A stretch of DNA of 64,000 nucleotides from Helianthus annuus (Eukaryota > Streptophyta > Magnoliopsida > Asterales > Asteraceae): positions 142,010,760 through 142,074,759 of the forward strand of contig NC_035433.2 in NCBI RefSeq assembly GCF_002127325.2, given 5' to 3'. The notes beneath the pieces were generated by a model, which saw only the letters and a list, made by a program, of their open reading frames with translations, made no database searches and was not told the origin of the DNA. Positions 24,196-37,745 of the stretch are shown in pieces (position 1 is the stretch's first letter; every line of letters begins with the position of its first letter). A program made the translations under genes and the position numbers.

Positions 24196-24794
24196 GCTCC
24201 GACGGTTGAGCTTTGGTGTTTCGTTTCGTGCGTTGGGTTTTGCGATGCTTTGCGAGCGAGCGATGCGATAGAATTACCCATTGGTTACACAAATAACTTA
24301 ACTACTATATCTAACATATAATCATCATAAATAACTTGCGTTTAGCGTTTTGCGATTCGATTGCGATTGCGATAAAGTTGCGATTGCGTTCGATTAATCA
24401 CCACAACAAACAATAACTAAACATGCACAAGTAACACATAAGTAGCACACACACGTAAGACAATATCCAGAACACGTAATTTGAGTTGCGAATGCGATTC
24501 CAATGCCATAAGCGATAAGGCGATAAAACATGCGATAAACATCGATTAAACCTCGATTATTAGATACTCCACATAATACAACTAAAGCAAATAAAATAAA
24601 GATTCGATTACAAGTCAAAGTAGTCAAATCAATAATTAAGCAAGGAGTGACAGATCGCAATTAGCAATCTTTTCTTCCTTTGACTTCAATCTTGACTTTG
24701 GCTTTGACTTTTGAAACACAGGGTGTTACAACACCTGTATGCATCAGATTTCACCTGTGGATACCTGCATTGATCCTAGTTCACCCTCCTTCAC

Positions 24795-24804
24795 TATATA
24801 TAGA
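24795..24804 (+). promoter_or_regulatory. TATA box of the plus-strand solo LTR
   Basis: ctatatatag on the plus strand in the middle of the solo LTR, at the position expected for the promoter of this LTR family. Confidence 0.5.
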
Positions 24805-27084
24805 GCTCATTTGGAGTATTCATAACTTGCTCACTTCAAGTTTTTATTCTCAATCACTCTCTGGAGCATCCTGACTTGGAAGGAAGCTCTCTTAGTTGAA
24901 ATCTTCGTGCTAAGGACCATTGTAAGCGTTATTAGCTTCTGTAATTAAGGTTTTATTAGTGTAATAACCGAAAGTCAAAGATATCGTAATTACGCTTTGA
25001 CTTTGTGATTAATCACTAACGGTCCAGCCATTATTCGAATTGGAAGTGGCTATGTGTTGGTAATTATGTAGGTGTTAAACCCTTAAAAGGGCACCTCCTA
25101 ATTATCACATTTGCTTGGTCAATTGTCGAGTCAAACTACTTAACAGAAAAGTCAAACAAGTCAGTTTTTGCAAAATAAATCATAACTGATAATATAGAAG
25201 TTATAAAATACATTTTATCACTTAAACAACTTGGTAAATAATATAAGAACATGTTTAGGCATGTTCAACCCGACAATTCTGAGTTTAGGCTCGGTTAGCA
25301 ACCGAAAGTCGCAAAAGTAGACTTTTGCTTTGACTTTCAGTTCTGACCCGATTTAGCTTAGTTTAGTTATGCCTTAGGGTTCCTTTGGGACCATATTATA
25401 TGTTAGTATAACTCTATGAAGTTATACTACATGGTTCCTTAGAAATCATAGATTACATGCATGTTCCGTTATTTGCTTAAAATTGACCATTATGCCCTTT
25501 TGTCATTAAAACGAGATTTTTGAAAATGTGAGAGAACAAAAAGTTTTATTACTGATATATAAGTATGTCCTAAAAATTTGACATCAGTTTATGGTCTAAA
25601 ATAAAAGTTATGCAAGATATCGTAAAACAAAAGCTTTTGTTAATTAAATGACATTTTTAGCATAAATCATATTTAAACCCAATATTTAGCACCTAAGACT
25701 TGTTACCTACTGATTTTAAAAATAATCTTTTATACTTTAATAGTAAGTATAAGTCTAGAACTCAGATTTCCAAATTTGACCTTAAAAGCATATGTGAAAT
25801 GACCAAAATGCCCCTATGATGTATAGTTTGGTCACAAAAGATAAATTTCACATATGTATGATATCTTACTGATGTAACTTAATAAAATAATTATTTTTAC
25901 TGATTATTTTAGACAAGAACCTCAGATTACTATTTAACCTCTTTTATAAACTTTAAACTGACCAAAATACCCTTACGGGGCTTAAATTGGTTTTAAATTC
26001 GTTTTGGGCATAATGGAAGATATCCTACTGATATCACAACATAATTTAAGCATAGTAACTTATGGAACTTGTATATGACTCATTCGGTTACCCGTTATGC
26101 ATATGCGCGTTCGGTACGGTTTATGTAACTAGTTTGCATAAATTAGCCGAAACGGGTCAAACCTTATCATTTTTACTTCAAAATCCAGAATGTGTTTAGT
26201 TTACCCATTATATACAAGTCTTCATACTTGTCGGGTCTATATCACATTCCAAACCGGTCACCGCTTAATCTTGTGTTTCGTACCGTAAACTTTCCTTTAA
26301 AACTAATCGGTCAATCTTGGTATACGGTAAATTATTACCGCTTGGTCGGGTATTGAATATTTAATCGATTAGTGGTTAAATCATTGAGATAACCCGTTTT
26401 AATCTGTTTTGTTTGGTGCAAAGCCTTTGGAGGGTTAATGACCGTGTCCTGGATATCCTCGGCTCATTCATTAGAAATGCCCACGACCTAAGCACGGGGT
26501 GTAGGCATACACCTGACAGTTGCGTATGTAAAACGGTATCTCACTCGTGAGGAAACTTCTTGTGGGCCTATACCAGTGGTGTGTCTATTAATCTTGTCTC
26601 GGCTTTTCTAACCGGGCCCTGAACAGACGACAAACATATAAATTTGTATACAAGATTGTTTTTAAATAATTGTCCCAAGTTATAAAAGATTTTATGTCTT
26701 GTGCATCCAAACCAGTTTTATAAACACTTTTCAAAAGAGTCAGTTAATTGTATTTACTAGGGTAAACTGACGTATTTTTCAAAAAGATTAAGTGCATGTA
26801 CTACACGAAATGGGCTGGAAACTCCTGAGTATTAGTTAAAGAGTCTTGCAAGCTCTTAATACTTTAAGTCTGTTGAACAACATTTACTTTTTGTTTTAGA
26901 TCCGCCTGTGGATCCATTTACAACCGTTATGTAATATTTTATTATACTTTCAATTCGGTTTGTATTATTACTTTAGACTTCCGTTGTGCATTAAACTGTG
27001 ATTATTGACTATGATGATATCAACTACGTCAGGATACTCCCCACCGGGCCCACCGGTAATACGTGGAAATATCGGGGTGTGACA

Positions 27085-27684
27085 CTACATTGTGTACTAG
27101 TTGTCCTAATTATCAAAACTAAGGGTGTGGTAAGCCCGTGTTTCATGGCAGACACTTTTTGTTGTGTTGAAATGTGAGACTGTAAGCATGCTTAAATGTA
27201 ACGATGAAAAAGTACGTTATAATTTAGGGTGAATAACATGTGTGTTGACGTGGCGATGTGACAGGAATTCAACTGGTATTAATATGGTTTCGTTAAGGTA
27301 CCGACACATTCTATAGCATGCATAAGAGAAATTACAAAAAGTTTATTAAAAAGGTGAACCCATTTTCGTCTTATCAAATAAAAAATTATTTGATTATTAA
27401 AAAAAAGCCATGCTCACATAGATCAAATAGAACTTCAAAAAACTACACAATTATTGGTTCTAAAAATTATGGAAGTTTTTATATAATGGATATTATTTAA
27501 TTATATTATTTACTCACACTTAACCAGAAGCTATCCACTTCTTAACCAGGGTCCAGCGGGTCATCCACAACAATTGTTCAGCCGGGGGGCAGGGGTTTGT
27601 CTTTGTTAGGTTAGGGTTTGTAATTTAAAAAGGGCTAGCAGCGCAGATTGTTGCCCGTCTACCTTCAGTTTTGATGTAACTTTT
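27085..27684. other. AT-rich DNA between two solo LTRs
   Basis: No gene or element recognised. It starts with the ctaca target duplication of the left solo LTR and ends with the ctttt flank of the right one. Confidence 0.6.
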
Positions 27685-30403
27685 TGTAACGCCCTGCTTT
27701 TCATGCTTTCCATTTTTAGAAAGTTCATCTTATAATTCTATTTTCGGAAACTTGTTTCCCCTGTAATCGTATTTTGTTTCGAGCCATTGTAAATTTGAGA
27801 CTTTGATCGTAATGAAATGAATCTTTTATACATCGTTTATACATGTTTATACATTGATATGTGCATTCGTTTGATACATGATTCGTAATTCACATAAACA
27901 TAAATTTAAATCATAAACAACTAGCGTATATTCGTAATTCTTAAACGTTCCATGCAAACAAAACATTTGGTTATTCAATTTCGAGACTTATACACATTCA
28001 ACACTTCATTACTTGCTACATATACTTGTTACATCATTTCAACACTTCATTCGTTCTTACAACACCGGATCCATGTTCAATTACTTGATTAAACCCTCAC
28101 TTCATGTTTGATTATGTATGTTAGGACATGATACTTGACACCTATACAATTGATACACCTTAAATACATAAAATACACAACGATTAATCATCTAATATGT
28201 TACATATACTTGTCACTTACAATCATGTTACATACTTATACATCACACTTTTTGTCTAGTTAAATCGCGTTTTATTTCAAGTTATACCTTGTTACAAGTT
28301 AGGGGAACATTGTTACATATTAATTACATAACTTAGTCAGCAAAAATTACACATTTTAATGTTTAAAAAAATATAAAGGAAATATAGGGCTGAATTCAGC
28401 ACTCAAAACAGCCCCCCTTGGGCTGAGTTTTGTGGGCTTGTTTCAACGTGTAACCCCTTCTAAACACTTCCAAAGCCCAACCCATTGAAACCCTAATCCA
28501 TTCCCTATGTAATAAACACTTCCCCATCCTTTATCCAACTTTTACAAGCCTCCAAACACTTCAAAAACTCTCCCAAACTCAGCTTCCCTATGTAATAAAC
28601 ACTTCCCCATCCTTTATCCAACTTTTACAAGCCTCCAAACACTTCAAAAACTCTCCCAAACTCAGCTGAGTTTCAGCCACATTTTTGAAAGTTCCAGCCA
28701 TAAAAAGTGAGTTTTAACTCACTTCCACTTCAATTTTCTTCTTGTTTCTTCTTCTACAACACTTGGATAACCTCTAGGAAGGTTCTCACAAGTTTGCTTG
28801 GGCAAACTAAGGTGAAACCTCACCATTTTTGAGGTCCAAAGTGCACCTAAATCCTGCTCATTTTTATCTTCATGTTTTGGAAGAAAACTCATTTTTTCTT
28901 CATACATTCCTATGTCCTTATGCTCATAATCAATTGTATGGTTAGTTGGGCTTAAAAACAAGGTTGTGACACTTAAAATCAGAGGTTAAAACCTCATAAA
29001 CTTTCTGTTTTGGTTAGGGTTTAACCCATAAGTAATGTACAAGCTTAAAGCTTGTAGTTTGTGTGAGTATAGGACTAACTTGGGCTATCCTACTTGAAAA
29101 TCCACACATTACTTGATGTTTTCCTTAGAATAGTTATAATAATTTCATTCTTTATTGTATGTTCTTCACCCTCCTTGTTGTTTATAGCAGCATGTGTAGT
29201 GGTGAATGAAGAGGTACCTAAATGGAAGACTTGTTCTTCCTACCTCATGCATGATTTATATGATACAAAAGAGGTTCCTAAATGGAGGATCCATCCTCCT
29301 ACCTCATGCTTGAATTATATAACTTAATGTATACTATATAATACTTACATATTACCCAAGTAATCGAACTTTTGATGATGAACTAGTGGTCATTTGTCAA
29401 GATAGTAAGTTGCATCATCCATGACTTTAACAACTTGTTATGATTCTAATGGGTAGTTTGACCCATGAAAACATTCTAATCCTTGTGGGTTCATAGTGTC
29501 AAAATAAGTATTATAAGCCTAGATGATTATTTTCCTAATATGTCTACTTTTATACATTTCAAACTACGAATCCTTAAACCCGAATGTAAACATTCCTTGA
29601 ACTCCAAATCAAACACCTTCATTATTCTAGTCTCGACAACATCATCAAATTGGATAATCGGAAAGTATATGCAATTTTGTGAGTATACTTGAACCCATTT
29701 TTACTTTTAAACACTTTTGGGTGCATCATGTATTCTATATAAAAACACGAAACACTTGAAACTATTTGAATCACTCTCTATCCATGTTTGAACTTGAAAC
29801 TATATGATGCTTATTAATCTTGTATGTTATGTAAATTTTTCGTGTCTATATGCTCATTAACTTCGTACAAGCCTACCTTAACAATTATAGTGCTATAGGA
29901 GTAATGCACCACCCACGAGTCTTGGGGTATTGTTAAGTTAAACATGTTAACCTCTCGTTATTCTTTGGGATAGGCTATATTAACGCATTGGATTCTTGGG
30001 TTTGAACATATAGCTTACACCGTTTCAAGATACTAGTAACTTGCATATTGTGATTCATGTTGGATATGAGCCGTTAAACTATTTTAATCTATTTTATGCT
30101 ATGCATCAAACTTGTATACTCGCCAACTTTTTGTTTATCATGTTTTAATACATGTTGCAGGTTTGATAGACAATATGATGCTAAGTGAAGAAACAAGATT
30201 TAGGTGGACTTAGAAACACACTTAGATTAATCTATTTTGTAATGTATGTTTGAAACAATGTTGTTCATATTTGATTCTTGTATGACATTTTTTTAGCAAT
30301 TTATGAAATTCAATTTAAATTCATATTGTCACATAGTGTTATAAAGTTTTGAGCAATTTGTTCATCTCATCCCAATGTTTCCGCTATCGGTTGGGGTGTG
30401 ACA
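27685..30403 (+). mobile_element. Solo LTR, plus orientation (2719 bp)
   Basis: Begins TGTAACGCCC and ends TATCGGTTGGGGTGTGACA. The 5 bp flanks match: ctttt at 27680-27684 and 30404-30408. The 3' part (about 30090-30400) is homologous, in the other orientation, to the LTR at 18744-20354 (shared tgatacatagcata and gcgagtatacaagtt words). No primer-binding site follows. It contains an 83 bp tandem duplication. No supported ORF. Confidence 0.9.
28501..28666. repeat. 83 bp tandem duplication inside solo LTR
   Basis: 28501-28583 and 28584-28666 are practically identical (both start ttccctatgtaataaac). Confidence 0.9.
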
Positions 30404-31607
30404 CTTTTAATCAGACTTTTGACTTTAATGGTTACAACACTCATTTTTATGACTCATGAAAAGAAAAAACTAGAAAAGGCGCTTGCCACTTGGCTTGAAT
30501 TGGGGACCTTCTCTTTGGTTTAAAGCACAAAAACCAACACACCATAATGTCACGGACTATTGAAATTCGGATTACAATGTTCGAGTTTCCGAAATATTGT
30601 TCCAGCTTCAAGGCTTCATTTTCTTTTAGAAAAATCTAGATTTTGGACTATGAAAATATTAAGGGTGATCTAGAGAATTCCATAGAAATATCCTAGATAT
30701 TAACCCTTGATTTACTAGAACTTTCCTTGTAAATATCCAAACTATTTCATATATTTTATAGTTAGAAATCTCTAGATTAGGAAGGATCTAGATGATTAGC
30801 AACAAGTATAAATAGATGATCCATACTCCTTTACAAATCACCTTCAAAGTTGTAAACAATCTCTTGTACTTAAGTTCTAAAAGCAATCTAGATCTTCCTT
30901 TGTTACATAGTCTTGTTCCCTTTTTAAAAAGTCGTTGAATCGCTAGCGCTTTTAGGGTTATAAGGTTGATCGTAACAGGTGACTAAGAGTTGCATGAGAG
31001 TTGGGAGTTGACTCCGTGACAATAAGCTTACTCATGGTTTATATTAGTTTTGATTTATAATTATACCAAAATACACAAATGTTTTTTTTTTTAAATAGTG
31101 GATGCCCTGTGACATCCACCAATTGGACAACTGTCAATGTAGCAAATCACAGTTGAGAACTGTTGAAACCTCTCTTCTTCAATATGAAGGATAATTATAT
31201 AAAATTACATTATACTACGAAGAGATGGGATATCGTACGTCAATTCAATTGAAAATGTGATTAAAAGTGAAAAAAAAATCATGAAGTGTGATATATGTAG
31301 CGTTTATACATGGCCTAGAGGGTTCAACTAATCCAAACTGTCATCTACTACACTATCTCAAAAAATAAAATAATGTTAGAAGATAGGAAATAAATATTTT
31401 AATTAGAACAAAAGTATCCCTATTTTTTTTGCCTGACCCATATTCCTTTTAATCGGTTTGTTATAAACTTTTTTATTCTAATTTGATGTCGCTAAGTGTG
31501 CACAATGTATTTGCGGTAAGAGGTATAAGCTAGGGTGGTAAGAGGACTCCGTGGGTAATCAGTGAGTAGGGAAAGCGACGGGAAAGTGTGTGGCATTGCT
31601 TGCCTTA
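30404..31607. other. Unassigned non-coding DNA
   Basis: A TATA-like tataaatag near 30808 followed by a stretch like a transcribed LTR or 5' UTR suggests an old copia-type LTR fragment, but I could not define its ends. The rest is AT-rich without an ORF. Confidence 0.35.
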
Positions 31608-32250
31608 GCAAGAGAGAAGGAGTTTTTGGGGTAGGACCCCTTCAAAGTTAGTCGTTGATTAACAAAAATGGTCGTGGCAAGTAAGCATGAGAAGCAAATA
31701 CATTTCATAATAATTTGACAAGTTGGATAAGAAATTAGTGGAATGAAATATGGTGCTAATGTGGATGAGAAGGATGTTGCAACAAGAGAAGCATAAGAGC
31801 AATGATACCTGCATCCTAAAAATGAACCTCAAATCCCATATATATGATGTTATCTTGTTTGCAATAAGTGAACAATACAAGGGATAAAAGTGCAAGAACC
31901 TCAAAATCAAGTTGAATAAGCATTAGATAGATACATGTGAAGAGTGTAAAGGTTTCGAATGGGGGGGTTCCTACTTTCTGAACAGATTCTCTCGTCCTCT
32001 AGATCCATCTCCAACGGGAATTCATAACAATCATTAATTTGCAGTTGTAGAGTCGTATTTAAAACGCTTTAATATGTTTCATCAGCCCCCAGTTGTGGAG
32101 TCGTATTTAAGCTAGGAAATAAGGTAAATAGAACAAGTGACACTTACTTTTATGGATTCCCCAGTTGTGGAGTCGTATTTAGAACGCTTTAACGAGAAAA
32201 ACAAGGATAAGCTGGAAAACTGAAAACGTTTTGCCCACCAATATAGCCCC

Positions 32251-32871
32251 CTAATTAGTAAGGCATAGAAAAACAAACACACACACTTCATTCAAAGTTA
32301 TTTTTGGATAAAATTTAAACATGCAATTTTGATCGCTAACCTTCAAACCAAGTTCAGGAGTTTTGTATTTAGCTTTTGCGATATCATCCACTTCAATGTG
32401 TTTCATCAAAGAAGCATAGATGTCTTTGCATCTTTCCACGTCAAGTTGAATATCCGAAATCAGCATTGCACACATTAATAGCGTAGAACTCGTTATTTTG
32501 GTAATCATATACAGTAACTACCAACAAATGGTTCCAGGCCGTATATGGTGGTGTCGCGCCTGTCGAAGATTGAGTAAGAAACTCGGACGCAACCTCCAAA
32601 CAATTTCATAGAACAGCAAGTAATCAAACTACTAAAACATTACCTCCACCCTTTCATCAAGATTCAAACACAGAGTGATAAAACATGATTGACTATTATG
32701 GAGCTTGAACGAATCAAGCTCGTCCCATCCGAGAGAAATTTTAAGTTCTTCCGTTGATAGAATTGACTCTTTGGATCGAAGTTTGAAAAGATATGTTGCA
32801 AGGCTATAAGAATGCTCCCATTTGCTACATCGTCTAGTGTCGGCAGTTGATAAAGTTTTGGTAATTGACAA
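32251..32871 (-). pseudogene. UBP12/13-like ubiquitin protease relic (copy A)
   Basis: Two minus-strand pieces: 32871-32632 (with STEELKISLGWDELDSF) and 32508-32251 (with DIQLDVERCKDIYASL). The motifs and their order resemble the catalytic USP domain of plant UBP12/UBP13, where a 'SFGWDxxDSF' segment precedes a 'DLQLDVKGCKDVYASF' segment. The residues between them and the rest of the protease (including the catalytic Cys box and His box) are not found, so this is a fragment. Assignment is from remembered family motifs. Confidence 0.55.
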
Positions 32872-34986
32872 CTTTGACTCTCCAGCCTTTTCTACTTAGT
32901 AACTTGACACATCCTTTTTTTTGAATTACTTTTACGACTTTACACCGCAACGTACGACACGTTATTATACTTTTATTATCTATGCCTAACTACGTTAATG
33001 TCTAAATTACTTTTAGGACTTTACACCACTACCTAAATTACCTTTACGATTTTATATCGCAACGTCTGAGTCATACTCTTTTTTATCTATGTCTAATGAC
33101 GTTCCCTCCAATCTTTTCTATTGAATAACTTGACACATCATTTTGTTTGAATTACTTTTACGACACCGACATTTCTATTTAGCCCTAAAACTTTTGACTT
33201 TTGCACTTCACACCCTAAACTATGCTAATTCGCATCGTTATAGTTTTACTGGGCGTTGCGTTGACTGCGTTGACCAACAGTTGACCGGTTGACTGGGTTT
33301 AGCCGAGTTGACCCGGTGTTGACTGAGTTGACTCGTTGACCGGGTTTGACCTGAACCAAAACTAAACCGAGTAAATCTGATGTTGACTAACGTTGACCTG
33401 AACCCGAGCCGAGACCCAAGCTACAATTCTGACCCGAATTCATACTAAAACTGGACCAAAACATGAACCAACCCAACCGAAACCAACATAAGCAACCCCC
33501 CACCGCCGCTGTCGTCGGCAGCGTCGCACTGCTACTACCCTCCTCACTTCAGCCGCATCCCATCACCAACACCCCTTTTCCACCACTACCTTCGTCACCC
33601 TGCCGGAAACACCACACCTGGCCGTTATACAAGGTTAACAACCCGAACCACCCCGAGAAAAAGAAGAAAATAGTAGAAATAGGTCGGGTTCGACTTACCG
33701 GAAAGTCGCCGGAACATAAAAACTCTTGAAAATGAGCAGAAATGCTCCTAATACCCCGATCTAAGCATCCCCGAAGTGAAAAGTTCAAAACCGGTTCGTC
33801 GAAAAATTGGTCGAAGCTTCGTTGAAGTTGTGCGTGGGCTCAAACGGCTGAGAAACTTCGAAAACGGACACTGCCATCGTGTCGGGAACGTTTAGTTTAG
33901 TGGGGTTAGGGTGTTGGATCGTCGAAAAATGTTGTCGGAAAGTCGCCGCCACCGCCGCAGGCGGCGCCGCCATCCCCGCCGGCTGTCGCCGGAACCTTCG
34001 CCAGACGTTCGCCAGATGAACGCCGTTGGCGGAATATTGACCGGCTGAACTTTTTTTAGAGAGGGAAAGTGAGGAAGAGAGAGAGAAAGTGAAAAAATGA
34101 GGAAAAATGGAAAATAAGGGTATTTATAGGTGGGTTTTTGTGGGTTCCCGGCTGGACTTTTTTTAGAGAGAGAAAGTGAGGAAGAGAGAGAAAGTGAAAA
34201 AATGAGGAAAAAATGGAAAATAAGGGTATTTATAGGTGGGTTTTTGTGGGTTCAGGTCCAAGGCCCAAAGCCCGTTTTTGCTCCCGATCTTCATGGAACA
34301 TTGTATAATATTTTTTTAAGATCGAAAATGTGTAAAATAGGGTCGGTAATTGACGTTTGATGCGTCTGTTCGTCGGTTGCGTTAAAATCGCGTAAAAGGC
34401 CTCAGTTATCGTTTTTAATCCGTTTTTCGATCCGGTTTCGACCGTGGTTACTAAAATTCGATTACAAAGCTAAATATATCATAGTATTTCAGTTATTAAG
34501 GTAATACACGTGTCCAATGCTTCAGTTTCGTTGCCGGTGCGTTCCTGCAGTCGAGTTTTTCGTTCACTTATGCGTTTTGTGACGTTCGAAAGCATGATAT
34601 TTTCGCAAAACCACAATCATATGTAAAAGTTATACATGTAAAACTCCTATTTGTCGGCGTTGTCAGTATTTTGTTTGATGTCAGTTCGTTACTGTTTAAC
34701 ATTCAGCAATTTTCCCCGTAATTCAACATTCGCGTACTATAAAGTCAAATACCATTTTCAGTCGTCTAAACGTTTGTTAATCCCGTAATTAAAACCCAAA
34801 AACTACCGGTTGTCACATCGGGTATCGGGTATATCTATCCCATTTGTGTCGGGTTTCAGGTATACCCATCGGGCTTGGGCATTTTTGCCATCCCTATTTA
34901 TACTATACTGTACTGTCATCGTCACATAATGAATAAACGCTAATTTATCTAGATAGTACATGAAAAATATACTAAAATACAAGCTT
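32872..34986. other. Non-coding part of duplication copy A
   Basis: Holds a cluster of TTGAC words (33258-33400), a short GC-rich stretch of low complexity (33480-34020) and an AG-rich stretch with a copy-A-specific tandem duplication (34041-34254). Open frames here are not conserved in length with copy B, so I do not call genes. Confidence 0.5.
34041..34254. repeat. 107 bp tandem duplication, copy A only
   Basis: The block starting ccggctg(a/g)actttttttaga and running through the AG-rich stretch and tatttataggtgggttt occurs twice here (from 34041 and 34148) but once in copy B (about 51528-51660). Confidence 0.8.
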
Positions 34987-37429
34987 ATATTTGTCACACC
35001 CCGATTTCCACGTGTCTCACCAGTGGGCCCGGTGGGGGATTACCGTGACGATGTTGGCAACAATATAGTCAAACCACACAATTATATAAATGCACAGCGG
35101 AAGCTTAAAGATAAATAAATATATTTCAACCTCTGATTGTAATATCAAATGTATTACAGAAGTCGAATGTATCCACAGCGGATCAAAATAAATAATTATT
35201 GTTCATTCAGATACGGCATCGAGTTTGCGAGACTATTCGTGATGCTTAGGCAGCTAATACCAGCCAATTTCGTCTAGCACCTGCACTTAATCTTTTTGGG
35301 GAAAATACGTCAGTTTACACTGGTAAATACATTCAACTGACACATTTGAAAATGTTTATTAAAATTGATTTGAATGCACAAGGCACAAACTCTTTTATAA
35401 CTTGGGAAAATTATAATAAAATCTTGTGAACGTTTTACATGTTCTTTTATGCGTTCAGTAGCCCGGGTCGTGCCGGGTTAAAGATTTATAGACACACCAC
35501 GTTTGCGTAAAACCGTAGTATAAAAACCAACGGCTACGTCTTTTAATTTAATGTCGACACTTTATACCGGGTGTACGCCTACACCGGGATGTCGATGGTC
35601 GTGGCCATTTCGTAAAATGATGCCAAGGATATCCGGGACAACGGTCATTAAACCCCCCAAAGGCTTATAAGCAACAAAACTGTTTAAATGAGCCGATCAT
35701 ATTATTTAATTAACCACCTAAGCGATGGAAGAATATAATGCTCAATCAAGCGGTATTAATATACCGTAACCCAAGCCCATATATGGGAAATAAGTTAAAG
35801 TATTTACCTTTGCAAGTATATTTCCTTATTTTGGATTAAATCACCGATAGCTTTTACTGGGGCTCCTAATCTGGAACGAAGGTTTTAATTAACCTCTTAG
35901 AATCCTAACGGGTCGTTATAATGGCCGTAGCCTAGACCGGTTGGTTCCGATATATATAGATAGGGTTTAATCGCGTGAAAGGCGAAAACCGAGAATGGAG
36001 TGTGATTCTGACCCAACAAGTTCAGAGACTTGTTTCGAGTGGGTTTATGGTTCACACTCTGGATTTTGGGGTTCAAATAATATAATTTGACCCGTATCGG
36101 CTAAATTATGAAAACTAGTTTCATAAGCCGAACCGTGCGCGCAAAAGGCGAAACGGTTAACCATGAGAGTCGTACGCTTATTTCCTAAGTCAATATGCCT
36201 TAAATGGGTTGTGGTATCAGTAGGATACCTTCCGTGATGCCCGTAACGAGTTTAAGTTTATATTATGCCCCGTAGGGGCTTTTCGGTCATTTTAAAGACT
36301 TTAAAAAGGGCTTTTCGAGTTCTACAGGAAATCTGAGTTTCCCGAATAGCTTATAAAGCTTAAAATACTTTATTTATTATTTAAAACCAGTAGCAACTGG
36401 AATCGGGTCAAAAGACCTTGTAGAACTCATGTTTTGGCCGAAAAGGGCATATTCGGTATTTACCGAACCGTAGCCATAACCGCAGGTTATGAGCGAGGTA
36501 AAAATTATTAAAAATCTTTAAAATTCCCAAAATATTATTTTAATACAGTGGGTAAAAGATTTGGTGACGAAATCTTGGTTTAGATAGGTGTTATGCTAAT
36601 TGCGCCGTTAATTAATAAAGTTTACTTTAAATACGCCATTTAGCATAACTCTCATTCTAGACCTCAGATTGACGTGAAACTTTAAGGACATGCTTATAAT
36701 TTAATAAGCAAGGTTTTGGTCCGTTCACGTGTCCGAAATACTCGTTTTAATTTTAAAAGGCCGTTACGGTCAACTTTTAGGCAAATGACGGAAATACGTA
36801 AAAGACTCGGATAACTCATGAACCGATCACAAAGGTTTATACCGACATGTGACCTGGTCCTAAGAGAGTCCTAAGGTATATCTATACCTCACTAAAACGG
36901 GTCAGAACTGAAGTCAAAGCAAAAGTCAAACTTTTGCGACATTCGGCTCCGAACCGGTTCAATTTAGCAAATGATCGATTCAAACGAGCGCAAACAAGTT
37001 TATATACTTAATATCATGTTTTATAAGTGTCAAAACAGGTTTCATAACATGTACATTACAGATTATGCATAAATCGCTAAAATAGCTTTCTGTTGACTTT
37101 TTTAACCGCACGTTTGACTCGATATTTGACATAGTTAGAGTGGTGATCAGGGGGAACCCTTTTAGAGGTTTATTACCCACATAATTACCTACTCAAAACT
37201 ACTTTTGATCCGTCATAAGACTGAACCATTTGCAAGTTATTGTATTGACAACCGTTAGTTACGACGGTTGTGTTTATAGGCTATAACTATGGAAATGTAT
37301 GATCAAAATGGTTATGAACGACTTACAGGAGAGTGTTCTTGCTTATAGAGCAGAGATGGAAGCTAGAAAGCTCTTAGAATGATCAAATAGAAGTGTTTGT
37401 GTTGTGGTGAATGTTATGAACCAATGTGG

Positions 37430-37439
37430 CTATTTATAG
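37430..37439 (-). promoter_or_regulatory. TATA box of chromovirus LTR
   Basis: Minus strand CTATAAATAG; identical at 46257-46266 in the other LTR. Transcription would start some 30 bp further on the minus strand. Confidence 0.6.
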
Positions 37440-37614
37440 TGTTCAAAAACCTTCAAGATCATTACAACACATGCTATACTTGATCATGGATCATGGGCAG
37501 GTGTCCCTAAGTGGTATGGGTCGTGTAGGGGGCACCCATGCTCCATTAATTGGTTGTTTGATCGTTCAAATGCTCCAAAAGGCAAGAAACTACAACTTTC
37601 TGCATCTGGGCACT

Positions 37615-37745
37615 TCACGCGACCCGCATGGGAGTTCCCATGCACTTTTACGCGGGTCGCCTGAGTTTAACAAATCAGACGCGTAATTGAGGTGGCTCGC
37701 GGCCCGCCTCAACTTAAGCCTAACCTTCACGCGGGTCGCGAGAGG
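37615..37745 (-). promoter_or_regulatory. GC-rich inverted motif block in U3
   Basis: Repeated cgcgacccgc / cgcgggtcgc / cgcggcccgcc words within 130 bp, 180-310 bp upstream of the TATA box. Comparable words occur at 8432-8473, 14755-14795 and 46442-46568 in related LTRs, so the block is kept while its surroundings diverge. Confidence 0.45.

Larger units (their letters stand above)
18347..24730 (-). mobile_element. Solo LTR, minus orientation, nested and itself interrupted
   Basis: The parts are 18347-18743 and 22362-24730, about 2.77 kb. It begins tgtcacatccc and ends gtgttaca, so the minus strand has TG..CA ends. Flanks acacc at 18342-18346 and 24731-24735 form a 5 bp target duplication inside the older solo LTR. 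No coding sequence is seen. Its right part has the GATCGGATGG-type repeat clusters annotated separately. Confidence 0.85.
17532..27084 (+). mobile_element. Solo LTR, plus orientation, interrupted by nested elements
   Basis: The two parts are 17532-18346 and 24736-27084, about 3.16 kb together. The start is TGTAACACCTCG and the end GGGGTGTGACA, as in the Tekay-like LTRs elsewhere in the window, but on the opposite strand. The 5 bp flanks are identical: ctaca at 17527-17531 and at 27085-27089. No primer site, coding region or second LTR follows, so this is a solo LTR left by LTR-LTR recombination. It is interrupted after 18346 by the 18347-24730 insertion. Confidence 0.9.
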
